Notes under the pieces: generated by a model
The model's input: the letters and a program-made list of their open reading frames with translations, nothing else
The model's database searches: none
What the model was told of the DNA's origin: nothing
NCBI GenBank assembly: GCA_017465405.1
Contig: JAFTWG010000001.1
Coordinates: 62,001-126,000 of the forward strand
Direction of reading: 5' to 3'
Source: Alphaproteobacteria bacterium
Lineage (GTDB): Bacteria > Pseudomonadota > Alphaproteobacteria > RF32 > CAG-239
Length of the DNA: 64,000 bases
Part shown: in pieces, positions 34,924 to 42,486 of the stretch
Position numbering within the stretch: position 1 is the stretch's first letter
Layout: the number at the start of each line of letters is the position of its first letter
Program-made: the position numbers and the translations under genes

Positions 34924-35289
34924 ATGAACAACGTAAAAAAGATTTTTATGTTTCTTTGGAACAAAAAGACAATCATAATAAAATATGTATTTTTTACCTT
35001 GTGTATCGCTCTATACTTTGTTTTTATTCAACATAACTTTAATGTTATAGAACAAATAAAACTCGGAAATTTTGTTAAAATTATAGAATCCGATGCTTAT
35101 GAATGGCATCTTCGCTCGAAATACAATTTTATCTTATGGGTATATATTGAGATATGTGTTGATGTAATATTGTTATCTTTAACCCTTTGGTGTTTGTATA
35201 AAAAATCTAAATGGGCATATTGGTGGGCTTTATCCCCCTTTACATTGGGTTATTTACTTATGTATACTGAAAAATTATTTTTTAATTGA
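34924..35289 (+). CDS. candidate immunity membrane protein 1
   Basis: A 121-residue membrane protein with an N-terminal charged segment (MNNVKKIFMFLWNKKTIIIK) and two or three membrane helices. The central loop LGNFVKIIESDAYEWHLRSK probably faces the periplasm, and the conserved C-terminal block is LYKKSKWAYWWALSP. The ATG at 34924 has AGAGG upstream. It is closely similar over its whole length to the next gene. Its position after a Tlde1-type toxin suggests immunity; no known family is recognised. Confidence 0.7.
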   Translation: MNNVKKIFMFLWNKKTIIIKYVFFTLCIALYFVFIQHNFNVIEQIKLGNFVKIIESDAYEWHLRSKYNFILWVYIEICVDVILLSLTLWCLYKKSKWAYWWALSPFTLGYLLMYTEKLFFN

Positions 35290-35333
35290 ATTAAACAAAT
35301 GCTACACAATACCTAAACAACCGGAGGTTTTAT

Positions 35334-35690
35334 ATGAATAATATCAAAAAGATTTTTTATCTTTTTTGGAACAAAAAGACAATCATAATAAAATATGTAT
35401 TTTTTACTTTATTCATCGCTCTATATTTTTATTTTATTAAATATGAATTTAAAGTTATAGAACAAATAACACTCGGAAATTATGTTAAAATTATAGAACC
35501 TGACGCTCCAGAATGGTACCTTCACTCAAAAGAAACTTTTATTTTTTTATGTTATATATGTATAACAATTTATCTAATATCTTTATTTGCAACTTTTTGG
35601 TGTTTATATAAAAAATCTAAATGGGCTTATTGGTGGATTATATCCCCGATTATAATAGGATATTCATTTAAGTACATCGAGATTTTTTAG
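35334..35690 (+). CDS. candidate immunity membrane protein 2 (paralogue)
   Basis: A 118-residue tandem duplicate of the preceding gene. The two share KKTIIIKYVFFTL, the loop LGN.VKIIE and LYKKSKWAYWW, and even the leader AAACAACC.GAGGTTTTATATG. Divergence is concentrated in the exposed central loop (VKIIEPDAPEWYLHSKETF) and the C-terminal helix. This is the pattern expected when duplicated immunity proteins adapt to variant toxins. Function is inferred from context only. Confidence 0.7.
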   Translation: MNNIKKIFYLFWNKKTIIIKYVFFTLFIALYFYFIKYEFKVIEQITLGNYVKIIEPDAPEWYLHSKETFIFLCYICITIYLISLFATFWCLYKKSKWAYWWIISPIIIGYSFKYIEIF

Positions 35691-35737
35691 CTGTAAAATT
35701 TGGCGGAATATTTTTTTAGTTGAATTGACATAACGAA

Positions 35738-36502
35738 CTAAACATTTACTATCATGCCGTCGAATGCTAATTCAAATGATGTGGAAAGCTCCTTTTTTGT
35801 TTCTTCGAAATCAACACGAGCTGACAAATGAGTTAAAATAGTTTTTTGAGGTTTTATAATTGAAGTAAAGTGTTTGATTTTTTCTAAATCGCCATGTCCG
35901 TTCACTTCGGGATAAAGACCATTATTACACTCAATTAATAAAACGTCTAAATCTTGCAAATGCCCCAAAGCCTGTTCAGGCAAATCTTGCCAATCAGCAA
36001 CATACGCAAAATCTTCACAACGAAAAGCGGAACATCTTAAACTATGGTGAGGAACTTGAAATGTTTCAAATCTAACTCCGCAACTTTCAAAAACTCCGTC
36101 ATTAGGCAATATTTTCCACTGCAATCCGACACCTTCTGGTTCTTCTCCATTAAATAAATAATAAAATGTTGATTTCAATTCGTTCATTGTTTCTTGGCTT
36201 GCCCATATTTCTATCGGGTGTCCTATGTTTTTCGATGCTCTCGGCAACTCGGGAATACCGGCAATATGGTCGTAGTGTCCGTGAGTTATAAAAACAGCAT
36301 TTATATCCGGTATATTATTATCATTGATTTGTTGCCTAAACTCCGGACCGGCATCTATCAAAAAATATTTGCCCTGCGTTTCAATAAGAACAGATGCACG
36401 ACTGCGAATATTTTTAGGATTAGACGGATTTGCATTTCGCCATTTATTAAATACCATAGGACAACCATAAGCCGAACCCGAACCTAAAACAGTAACTTTC
36501 AT
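35738..36502 (-). CDS. MBL-fold metallohydrolase, PhnP-like
   Basis: This 254-residue metallo-beta-lactamase-fold enzyme carries the metal motif FITHGHYDHIAG (HxHxDH, near residue 77). Later ligands are in VPHHSLRC and ILTHLSARVDF. The opening VTVLGSGSAYGCPMVFNKW is characteristic of the PhnP / cyclic phosphodiesterase branch. It probably hydrolyses phosphodiesters; without phn genes nearby a role in phosphonate breakdown cannot be claimed. Single gene, leftward. Confidence 0.87.
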   Translation of the reverse strand: MKVTVLGSGSAYGCPMVFNKWRNANPSNPKNIRSRASVLIETQGKYFLIDAGPEFRQQINDNNIPDINAVFITHGHYDHIAGIPELPRASKNIGHPIEIWASQETMNELKSTFYYLFNGEEPEGVGLQWKILPNDGVFESCGVRFETFQVPHHSLRCSAFRCEDFAYVADWQDLPEQALGHLQDLDVLLIECNNGLYPEVNGHGDLEKIKHFTSIIKPQKTILTHLSARVDFEETKKELSTSFELAFDGMIVNV

Positions 36503-36559
36503 TGCTCTCTCCTTATCTGTAACAATGTAAGGATAGTTCTAAATTATGAAATTGTCCAA

Positions 36560-37402
36560 TTAAAATATTTCGCTGTATGCAACTGCAATACCGAAAACGA
36601 CATTTGAACCGGCCTTTTTGTTTTCTCGATCTTTGGCCCTAAAATATGACATATACGGTTCTACAAAAAAATCTTTTCCGGTTTTGATATTGAGCTTTGC
36701 TATTGCAAAAACTTCATAGCGAAAATCAGAATTATTATCTCTGGAATATGATAAGTAATCACGATAATATGTTTCAAATTCAAAACGATATGTATCATTA
36801 AACGGATATTTATATGTAAATCCTATTTCCCACGCGGTTTTTGTATTAGAATCTTTATATGTAAAATCAACCTCTTCTACCATCGCTAAATGAAAATCAG
36901 TAATATTTTTAGTACCATTAATAAGTTTTATACCTTGAAAAGAACGCGCAATTTTTTGTCTTTTTGCTCCGGAATCGCTCGTAAATTCGGTTTGATACGC
37001 CAAATTGGCATAGGGTCCCATGTCCGAATTGTTGTTAAAATGCCAAATTTTATAAGTGTAATCCGTAGCCAACAACATTTTATCCGCATTTTCCGTATGT
37101 GATTTACGCCCGGGATTGCCATGAATTTTGCTCTTTCCATATTCGGCATAAACACTATTATCCCAACGATATTTAGGTTGCTCATACTCAAAAGCAAAAT
37201 CAAAAACGCCCTTCAAAACGCCCTGAGTGTTTTGGTTAATTTCGGTATTCGGCGAACCTTCATATTCTCGATAATTGCTAACTTTGGCCGTCCCGAGGTC
37301 AAAACCGACACGTTTGAAATTTATATACAGCCCCGAAGTGTCATAAGCTTGTACCATAACAGGATAAATCGACATTAATGCAACCAGTTGATATAACTTC
37401 AT
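36560..37402 (-). CDS. predicted outer-membrane beta-barrel protein
   Basis: A 280-residue precursor with a signal peptide (MKLYQLVALMSIYPVMVQA). About 12 alternating amphipathic strands follow, for example YRWDNSVYAEYGKSKIH, TAWEIGFTYKYPFNDTYRF and SNVVFGIAVAYSEIF with C-terminal Phe. Aromatic girdle residues are frequent. No specific porin or transporter family is recognised. It is the last chromosomal gene before the tRNA-Gln integration site. Confidence 0.7.
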   Translation of the reverse strand: MKLYQLVALMSIYPVMVQAYDTSGLYINFKRVGFDLGTAKVSNYREYEGSPNTEINQNTQGVLKGVFDFAFEYEQPKYRWDNSVYAEYGKSKIHGNPGRKSHTENADKMLLATDYTYKIWHFNNNSDMGPYANLAYQTEFTSDSGAKRQKIARSFQGIKLINGTKNITDFHLAMVEEVDFTYKDSNTKTAWEIGFTYKYPFNDTYRFEFETYYRDYLSYSRDNNSDFRYEVFAIAKLNIKTGKDFFVEPYMSYFRAKDRENKKAGSNVVFGIAVAYSEIF

Positions 37403-37491
37403 TTTGCCTCCTATCAGGAAATTTTTATACTATAGATGTAGTCTCAAAAATGTCTCAAACAAGAGAAAAACAAAATATTATAAAAAAAAGC

Positions 37492-37520
37492 TTGCATTTA
37501 TTATTTTTTTATTCTAAATA
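37492..37520 (+). promoter_or_regulatory. possible promoter of tRNA-Gln
   Basis: TTGCAT (37492-37497), 17-bp spacer, TAAATA (37515-37520), 20 bases before the mature tRNA. The -10 match is weak. Confidence 0.4.
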
Positions 37521-37540
37521 TATGTCTGCACACAAACTAA

Positions 37541-37615
37541 TGGGGTGTCGCCAAGTGGTAAGGCAACGGTTTTTGGTATCGTCATTCGTTGGTTCGAATC
37601 CAGCCACCCCAGCCA
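37541..37615 (+). tRNA. tRNA-Gln (anticodon TTG)
   Basis: Cloverleaf is complete. The acceptor arm TGGGGTG pairs with CACCCCA, the D arm contains AAGTGGTAAGG, the anticodon arm carries TTG, and the T arm contains GGTTCGAATCC. Discriminator G at 37612 and encoded CCA at 37613-37615. The 3' half is covered on the other strand by the end of the serine recombinase gene, which marks this tRNA as the element's insertion site. Confidence 0.97.
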
Positions 37616-39228
37616 GACTGTACAGGGTTAGCGAAATTCTTTGCTAACCCTTGATTTTCATGGCTTTCCGCGAGTTCGAAAGATTTTATATACCCTGATT
37701 GTAGTTTTTTGTTATCATTTCCCTGTAATCCTTGATTTACTTGGCTTTGCATCGGTTCGAATGATTTTGTAGTTTTTTTCTTTATAATAGTTGTATTAAC
37801 AAACTCATTAAATGGAAATCTTAACTTGTAACTTATCTCGCCTTCAGTCAAAGTTATGTTCTCAAATACAAATTTTAACAATAATCTTTTCAAATCTACA
37901 TTAGATGATTTTTCAAATATATATCCCGATTGCGTAGCTATATCTAACAATCCCAAAATTGTTTCATCAAAGTAGTTATCAGCCTTCTCATGCGCAGAAA
38001 TCCTTCTTTTTATGCGTTCTATTTTAACTTGTATATCATTTCGCTTAGTATCAAAAGATTCTCGGTCAAGTTCTCCATCAAGCCTTAAATCGAATAATGT
38101 ATCTAACTTTTCTTTCAGTTTTTCCTGTTCACCTTTAAGCCTTTTAATCTCATTTGAGTTAAACTTTCTTTCAGATGCTTTTGAGGATTTTAGATTTTGC
38201 TGAAGTTCCATTACTATACAGTCAGGGAGTTTGATACGATTTAATATCGGAGTGATACGTTTAGTTATTTCTTCCTCACGTATATAAATTCTTGTACTGT
38301 CTTTCCGCCAGCAAGTCACATAGCTATACACGCCCTTCTTTAATTCACAAGGGCATTGTCTCTTAGTTACACCACATGTAATCAATGAACGATAAACCGT
38401 ATTGTTTTCTTTGTATATTAAGAACTGCCCTGCCCTAATGGCTTTTTGTTCTTGGCATAAATCCCATATTTCTTTAGTTATCAATGTAGGATATATATGT
38501 GGCATAAGACCTCGTTTGGTTTTCATTTCCCCATAATAAAATGGATTGTCTATAATAAAGAGCATTGTGCTCCTATGTATTTTATTGCCTTTGCGTGTCC
38601 TTAACCCCATCATATTGGCATAATGTGCTATTTCAGACATACTGGCTTTGCCTAATGAATACATTTCATAACATTTTCTAATAATTGATGCTTCCGGTTC
38701 TTTCTGACGAACAAAATGCTTTCCTCGTTCATCAACAAAATTTTCATAACCAAGCGGTGCTAATCCGGTAATCTCTCCATTTTTGTTCTTTTGTTCGGTA
38801 GAACGACGGACATTCTCGGATAATTGCAAAACATATGCTTTTGCTCCCATCACCGAAAAATCCCATCTCATAATATCAACTGATGAGGATTTACTGTTTA
38901 ATACCATTCCTTCTCTGTAAAAATGAAGTTCAATTTTATCTTGTCGCATTAATTCATCAAGAAGTACACTTTCTTTGAAACTTCTTTGTACACGGTCAAC
39001 AGTATCGGCAACAATAGCAATGATTTCCTTCTGTTTCTTACAAAAGTTTATCATTTCCATAAATTGCTTACGTTGACCACGAGTAGAACTCTCAACAATT
39101 TCAAAGGTTCTGATAACTTCCAGTTCTTTTCTATCTGCATATTCGTGCAGACGGTTACTCTGAGCAAGTAGGCTTAACCCCTCTTCTTGCATCTTCGTTG
39201 ATACTCTCGTTAGTATTATTGCTTTCAT
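37582..39228 (-). CDS. large serine recombinase (integrase of the element)
   Basis: A 548-residue site-specific recombinase. The N-terminal resolvase domain has the catalytic serine in LTRVSTKMQEEGLSLLAQ (S10) and catalytic arginines near 65-70. A Recombinase domain follows (about 155-260), then a Cys-containing zinc-ribbon segment (CGVTKRQCPCELK, with YVTCW) and a long coiled coil (about 355-410). The last residues SGWGGWIRTNE are the antisense translation of the tRNA-Gln 3' half, so the host tRNA supplies the C-terminus. Its start overlaps a 69-residue gene by 74 bases but has its own GGAG. It should integrate and excise the element at this tRNA. Confidence 0.93.
   Translation of the reverse strand: MKAIILTRVSTKMQEEGLSLLAQSNRLHEYADRKELEVIRTFEIVESSTRGQRKQFMEMINFCKKQKEIIAIVADTVDRVQRSFKESVLLDELMRQDKIELHFYREGMVLNSKSSSVDIMRWDFSVMGAKAYVLQLSENVRRSTEQKNKNGEITGLAPLGYENFVDERGKHFVRQKEPEASIIRKCYEMYSLGKASMSEIAHYANMMGLRTRKGNKIHRSTMLFIIDNPFYYGEMKTKRGLMPHIYPTLITKEIWDLCQEQKAIRAGQFLIYKENNTVYRSLITCGVTKRQCPCELKKGVYSYVTCWRKDSTRIYIREEEITKRITPILNRIKLPDCIVMELQQNLKSSKASERKFNSNEIKRLKGEQEKLKEKLDTLFDLRLDGELDRESFDTKRNDIQVKIERIKRRISAHEKADNYFDETILGLLDIATQSGYIFEKSSNVDLKRLLLKFVFENITLTEGEISYKLRFPFNEFVNTTIIKKKTTKSFEPMQSQVNQGLQGNDNKKLQSGYIKSFELAESHENQGLAKNFANPVQSGWGGWIRTNE
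37625..37658. other. hairpin next to the tRNA 3' end
   Basis: Arms GGGTTAGC (37625-37632) and GCTAACCC (37643-37650), with extra AAA/TTT pairing inside and a short T-rich tail. It could terminate the tRNA transcript. It also lies inside the recombinase reading frame and within the likely attachment region. Confidence 0.5.
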
Positions 39229-39364
39229 TTTCTAAAATCTCCTGTCGCATCATTAATAAACATTTTGCAAAACCTATTAAATGTCTGGCGCCTTGTTCTA
39301 ATTGTGTATCTGATAAAGGTTCTGATGATATGTTTCGCAATGCTTCTTTTAACCCTGCTGTCAT
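39155..39364 (-). CDS. small element protein overlapping the recombinase
   Basis: A 69-residue helical protein (MTAGLKEALRNISSEPLSDT at its N-terminus, hydrophilic NESNNTNESINEDARRG tail). It has AAGGAG upstream of the ATG. Its last 74 bases overlap the recombinase start in another frame, so it is translated just before the recombinase and could influence its level. No family recognised; such genes are common beside serine recombinases. Confidence 0.6.
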   Translation of the reverse strand: MTAGLKEALRNISSEPLSDTQLEQGARHLIGFAKCLLMMRQEILENESNNTNESINEDARRGVKPTCSE

Positions 39365-39417
39365 TTTATATTATCTCCTTACAAATGCAAGCTAATATAT
39401 TGATTTGGCTGCTTTTT

Positions 39418-39447
39418 ATACAGGGGCTCAAAAATGAGCCCCTGTAT
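39418..39447. other. perfect 13-bp hairpin between element genes
   Basis: Arms 39418-39430 (ATACAGGGGCTCA) and 39435-39447 (TGAGCCCCTGTAT) with an AAAA loop, 9 bases after the 174-residue gene's stop. A T run is missing on the transcribed (minus) side, so it is not a standard terminator. It may be an RNA-stability element or a processing site. Confidence 0.55.
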
Positions 39448-39455
39448 ATTTGAGC

Positions 39456-39980
39456 CTAAATATGAAGCAACATATTAGCATTATTAATGGCTGTCTCTTG
39501 AGCCATTTGTTGTGCCATGGCTAAACTTCGCTCTCTTTCAGCTTCCTTGTCTTTAGCTTTTTGCTCACGTTCTTCCTTCTTTTTATTACGACGGCGTTCG
39601 TTTGCCTCTTTTTTACGAATGTTGGCGTTATCAATCTCTTTTGCCAAGAACTCTGTAATATCTTCATCAAACTCTCTTTCGGCAACGCTGGTATAAAAAT
39701 CTGCCAAGAAACTGAGTTTTTGTTCAGTATTCAATAAATCCAAAGAATAACGAACAATACGTTTACCGCCTAAACGAAGAGTAAAGATGGAATTTTTCTC
39801 AGTATCCGTCATTAATTTATTCATACGGTTTGATATGTCCCAAGTATCATGTTTGAAGTTTTTCATATTCTCGGTCAAAAGTTTCAAAATACGCTCACGA
39901 GCCTTTTCAAGTGTAAGCAATCCTTCATCTTTTGAAGTTTCAATTTTGTTTGCGTTGTATTTTGCTAAAAAGTTTTTCAT
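39456..39980 (-). CDS. coiled-coil element protein, unknown function
   Basis: A 174-residue protein. The N-terminal 120 residues are mixed helical (LTLEKARERILKLLTENMKN, LGGKRIVRYSLDLLNTEQKL). A strongly charged coiled-coil tail follows (about 118-155, ERRRNKKKEEREQKAKDKEA), ending with AMAQQMAQETAINNANMLLHI. A GAAAGGAAAA leader precedes the ATG, as in the neighbouring small genes. Unrecognised. Confidence 0.7.
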   Translation of the reverse strand: MKNFLAKYNANKIETSKDEGLLTLEKARERILKLLTENMKNFKHDTWDISNRMNKLMTDTEKNSIFTLRLGGKRIVRYSLDLLNTEQKLSFLADFYTSVAEREFDEDITEFLAKEIDNANIRKKEANERRRNKKKEEREQKAKDKEAERERSLAMAQQMAQETAINNANMLLHI

Positions 39981-40031
39981 TTTTATTTTCCTTTCAAAAA
40001 TTATGTTTTGTTAAAATTATTAAGTTTGTTG

Positions 40032-40508
40032 TTATAGGTGTCCGTTAATAACGTAAACCAAGTCATCATCTGCAAACGGACATTTGGCTTCGTCGCTGTA
40101 AATAAAATCGTAATCCGGAGCAATGAAGGCAGCTATCTCATTGTTTGATTTCTCTACGACATCTTTGTATTTCATTATTTCATCCAGTTTGAGGTCAGGA
40201 TAATCCCATCCGAGACCTAAAGAATCAAATTGTGCAGATACTTTGTGATAAATTGCATTATCATTACCATATTCCAAAAAATTACTGTCCATAAAAGATT
40301 TTACAGCTTCGTCCAAATTCCCATCACAATCTTTTGCTTCTAAATCGATTTCATCCTTGTTTTGAGAAATCATTTCTTCTTTATTGGCATATACTTTCTC
40401 CCATTTTCCTACGAGTGAGATATTACCGCATTCATAGATAAGAGCTTCTTCCAATAGTTCAAAAAACGGATGGTCTTTTGTTCTTGCTACTGTTAAACAA
40501 TGTCCCAT
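40032..40508 (-). CDS. element protein with CP..D.VYV..H C-terminus
   Basis: A 158-residue protein starting at the ATG at 40508, which has GAAAGGAAAA upstream; the longer frame has no ribosome site. The C-terminal part (KYKDVVEKSNNEIAAFIAPD then CPFADDDLVYVINGHL) is clearly related to the C-terminus of the next upstream gene (CPYETTDIVYVLDCHN). The N-terminal part (HPFFELLEEALIYECGNISL) is unique. Function unknown; the element appears to have duplicated a small domain. Confidence 0.65.
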   Translation of the reverse strand: MGHCLTVARTKDHPFFELLEEALIYECGNISLVGKWEKVYANKEEMISQNKDEIDLEAKDCDGNLDEAVKSFMDSNFLEYGNDNAIYHKVSAQFDSLGLGWDYPDLKLDEIMKYKDVVEKSNNEIAAFIAPDYDFIYSDEAKCPFADDDLVYVINGHL

Positions 40509-40629
40509 TGTATTTTTCCTTTCATTTTTTAGGTTAAAGTTAAAAAAAGAGCATAATAATTCTGTATGGCATTTAGGCATCCCCTTACGCCAATTATTGT
40601 TAAAACTGTTGGTTTTGTTTAGATTTTAG

Positions 40630-40869
40630 TTAGTTATGACAGTCCAAAACATAAACTATATCTGTTGTTTCGTATGGACATCTTGTATCGGTTAAATAAT
40701 GAATATTTTTATCAGATGAAATAAAAGCATAAACGCCTTGACGAGTATTTACGACATCACTGTATCGCTTTAATCCCTTAAAATTGCATTTTGTAAAATG
40801 CTTGGAAGCAATAAGTGATATTTCCTCCGGTAAAAAATCAGCAACCTTTGCTACAACTTGATAGTACAT
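40630..40869 (-). CDS. small element protein, paralogue of the 158-residue protein
   Basis: A 79-residue protein from the ATG at 40869 (MYYQVVAKVADFLPEEISLI), ten bases after the stop of a 35-residue frame. It ends CPYETTDIVYVLDCHN, matching the end of the downstream 158-residue protein. The preceding YSDVVNTRQGVYAFISSD aligns with its KYKDVVEKSNNEIAAFIAPD. Unknown function. Confidence 0.6.
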   Translation of the reverse strand: MYYQVVAKVADFLPEEISLIASKHFTKCNFKGLKRYSDVVNTRQGVYAFISSDKNIHYLTDTRCPYETTDIVYVLDCHN

Positions 40870-40879
40870 GGTTTTTCTC

Positions 40880-40987
40880 TTAGTAAACAAATCTGGCCAT
40901 ATTAACGACATTTTCTAAACGCTTTGCATCTCTTTTAAGACAATATTTTCTTACCATTGATGCGATGATATATGCTAAAACAGTCAT
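40880..40987 (-). CDS. 35-residue element peptide
   Basis: A short frame with a good ribosome site (CGAAAGGAAAAGAAA then ATG at 40987). It encodes MTVLAYIIASMVRKYCLKRD and then AKRLENVVNMARFVY, stopping at 40880-40882. It has a hydrophobic start and a basic middle, and might associate with the membrane. Tight spacing to the next ATG (10 bases) and the same leader type as the neighbouring genes support translation. Confidence 0.5.
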   Translation of the reverse strand: MTVLAYIIASMVRKYCLKRDAKRLENVVNMARFVY

Positions 40988-41302
40988 TTTCTTTTCCTTT
41001 CGTGTTAAATTGAGTATAGAAATCCTGTATGGAAACTAGCTCTCCGCTACTCACCATTTGTGTTTTACACTCAATGATTTAAGTTAAATTTTGTGGCTTT
41101 ATTGCCGTTTACATAATCAGTGTGGATTTAAAATTTCCATTTGTAAATAGTTATTTTTGCCTCCAAATCGGCCTAAAGTCATTTTGGATGTATATTGATG
41201 TATTTGGATGTAAAACGATGTAATTTTTCTTACTGCAAAAATCTTAATATCGCTCTTTTTCTCACGATTTTTATGCAAAATCTTCAAAAAAAACGATAAA
41301 AA
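40988..41302. promoter_or_regulatory. intergenic region with four phased GATGTA repeats
   Basis: No gene is seen. Four copies of GATGTA begin at 41187, 41197, 41207 and 41217, exactly 10 bp apart, so all lie on one face of the helix. To their left an inverted pair (ATTGAGT near 41012 and ACTCAAT near 41072) encloses about 55 bases. This is a likely control region for the leftward small-gene operon. Confidence 0.5.
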
Positions 41303-42436
41303 TCACTCAGAATCGGAGTTTGCAGATTCGTTTTTTGCATACTTTTCTCGCAGTTCTTTCAATAAAGCCCAATCGCTTGCTTTGAAAGCTTTTAAGGCGT
41401 CTAACGGATATGCAATTGACTTACCTTCACCAACATATGGAATAGATTCTCTTGTGATTTGCCTTTTATCTGCCATACGTTTCTTAGCCAAGTTATCTTT
41501 AGACATGCCAAGAAACTCCGCAGCAGAACTTATTTTCAAATATCCGGATGCGATCTCTTGCTGATAATTACTATCATTAAAACCTACATTTTGTTTGTTG
41601 GTATTAAGACCTAGTGCTTCTATTTCCAAAAGATACTTATTTTTTCTTAAAGTATGAGCAAATTTTTCTTGTGCATCCAACATTACCTTACTGTTAGCAT
41701 TATAAAAAGCAAAATTTTGGAATACGCAATTTTCTGATAGTTTTAATGAATTAATTTTGAACGGACTGAAAAATGCCAAATTAATAAACTTTGCATTTCC
41801 TTCTATTTTGGTGTTTTCGGCTTCAAACTTTCCGCAAAACTGATTGTTTTCCATAACGCAGTTTGCTGCTTCATTAAAAGTTGTTCGGCTCAAATTAACA
41901 AGACTGCTGTCATAAAATAAGCAGTTCTCTACATAAAACATATTGTTAATTTGAATATCCTTAAACTCAAACTTGTTCCTGAATTTGCAGTTATTGAAAA
42001 TTACGTTAGTATTAATATTGTTTGCAACAATCAGATCCCTTTTGAAGACACAATTTCTGAAACATACATCAACATCAATCGGTTTATCTATTGCTAACGG
42101 TGTGCTAAATTGACAATCTATAAAGAATATACCGCTTACCAGTTTCTCACCAAATTCATCTTGTGTATCTTCAAAAAGCTTTTTTAATAAAGGAACATTT
42201 GCTGTTGTGAATGATATCCTTTCAAAAATTAAAATTACACCGACGGAAATCTTTAATCCTATTTTAACTCCAAAACAAACCGAATTTACCGGAAGTCCTA
42301 TTTGTTTTTGCTGTCTCAAATGATAACTTAACTCTTCATACGATATATCCAGAGGCTCATAAATTGTTTCTCTTCCGTAAATTAGAATATTTTTATCATA
42401 CTCTGACCTAAAATAATTAATATCTTCACCTAACAT
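41303..42436 (-). CDS. pentapeptide-like beta-helix protein with C-terminal helix-turn-helix
   Basis: A 377-residue protein. Residues about 100-255 repeat a pattern of a short beta strand plus F.NC.F (VCFRNCVF, VIFNNCKF, FYVENCLF, CVFQNFAF), as in pentapeptide-type right-handed beta-helices, some of which mimic DNA. Residues about 300-352 (ISSAAEFLGMSKDNLAKK then AYPLDALKAF) form an excisionase/MerR-type winged helix-turn-helix. The start is the ATG at 42436 with GGAGAGG upstream. It lies 50 bases after the ATPase gene on the same strand and is probably the third gene of that operon. Confidence 0.65.
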   Translation of the reverse strand: MLGEDINYFRSEYDKNILIYGRETIYEPLDISYEELSYHLRQQKQIGLPVNSVCFGVKIGLKISVGVILIFERISFTTANVPLLKKLFEDTQDEFGEKLVSGIFFIDCQFSTPLAIDKPIDVDVCFRNCVFKRDLIVANNINTNVIFNNCKFRNKFEFKDIQINNMFYVENCLFYDSSLVNLSRTTFNEAANCVMENNQFCGKFEAENTKIEGNAKFINLAFFSPFKINSLKLSENCVFQNFAFYNANSKVMLDAQEKFAHTLRKNKYLLEIEALGLNTNKQNVGFNDSNYQQEIASGYLKISSAAEFLGMSKDNLAKKRMADKRQITRESIPYVGEGKSIAYPLDALKAFKASDWALLKELREKYAKNESANSDSE

Positions 42437-42486
42437 CAAACCTCTCCATATTGATATACCAAAACATATAAAAATGCTTCAAAATT

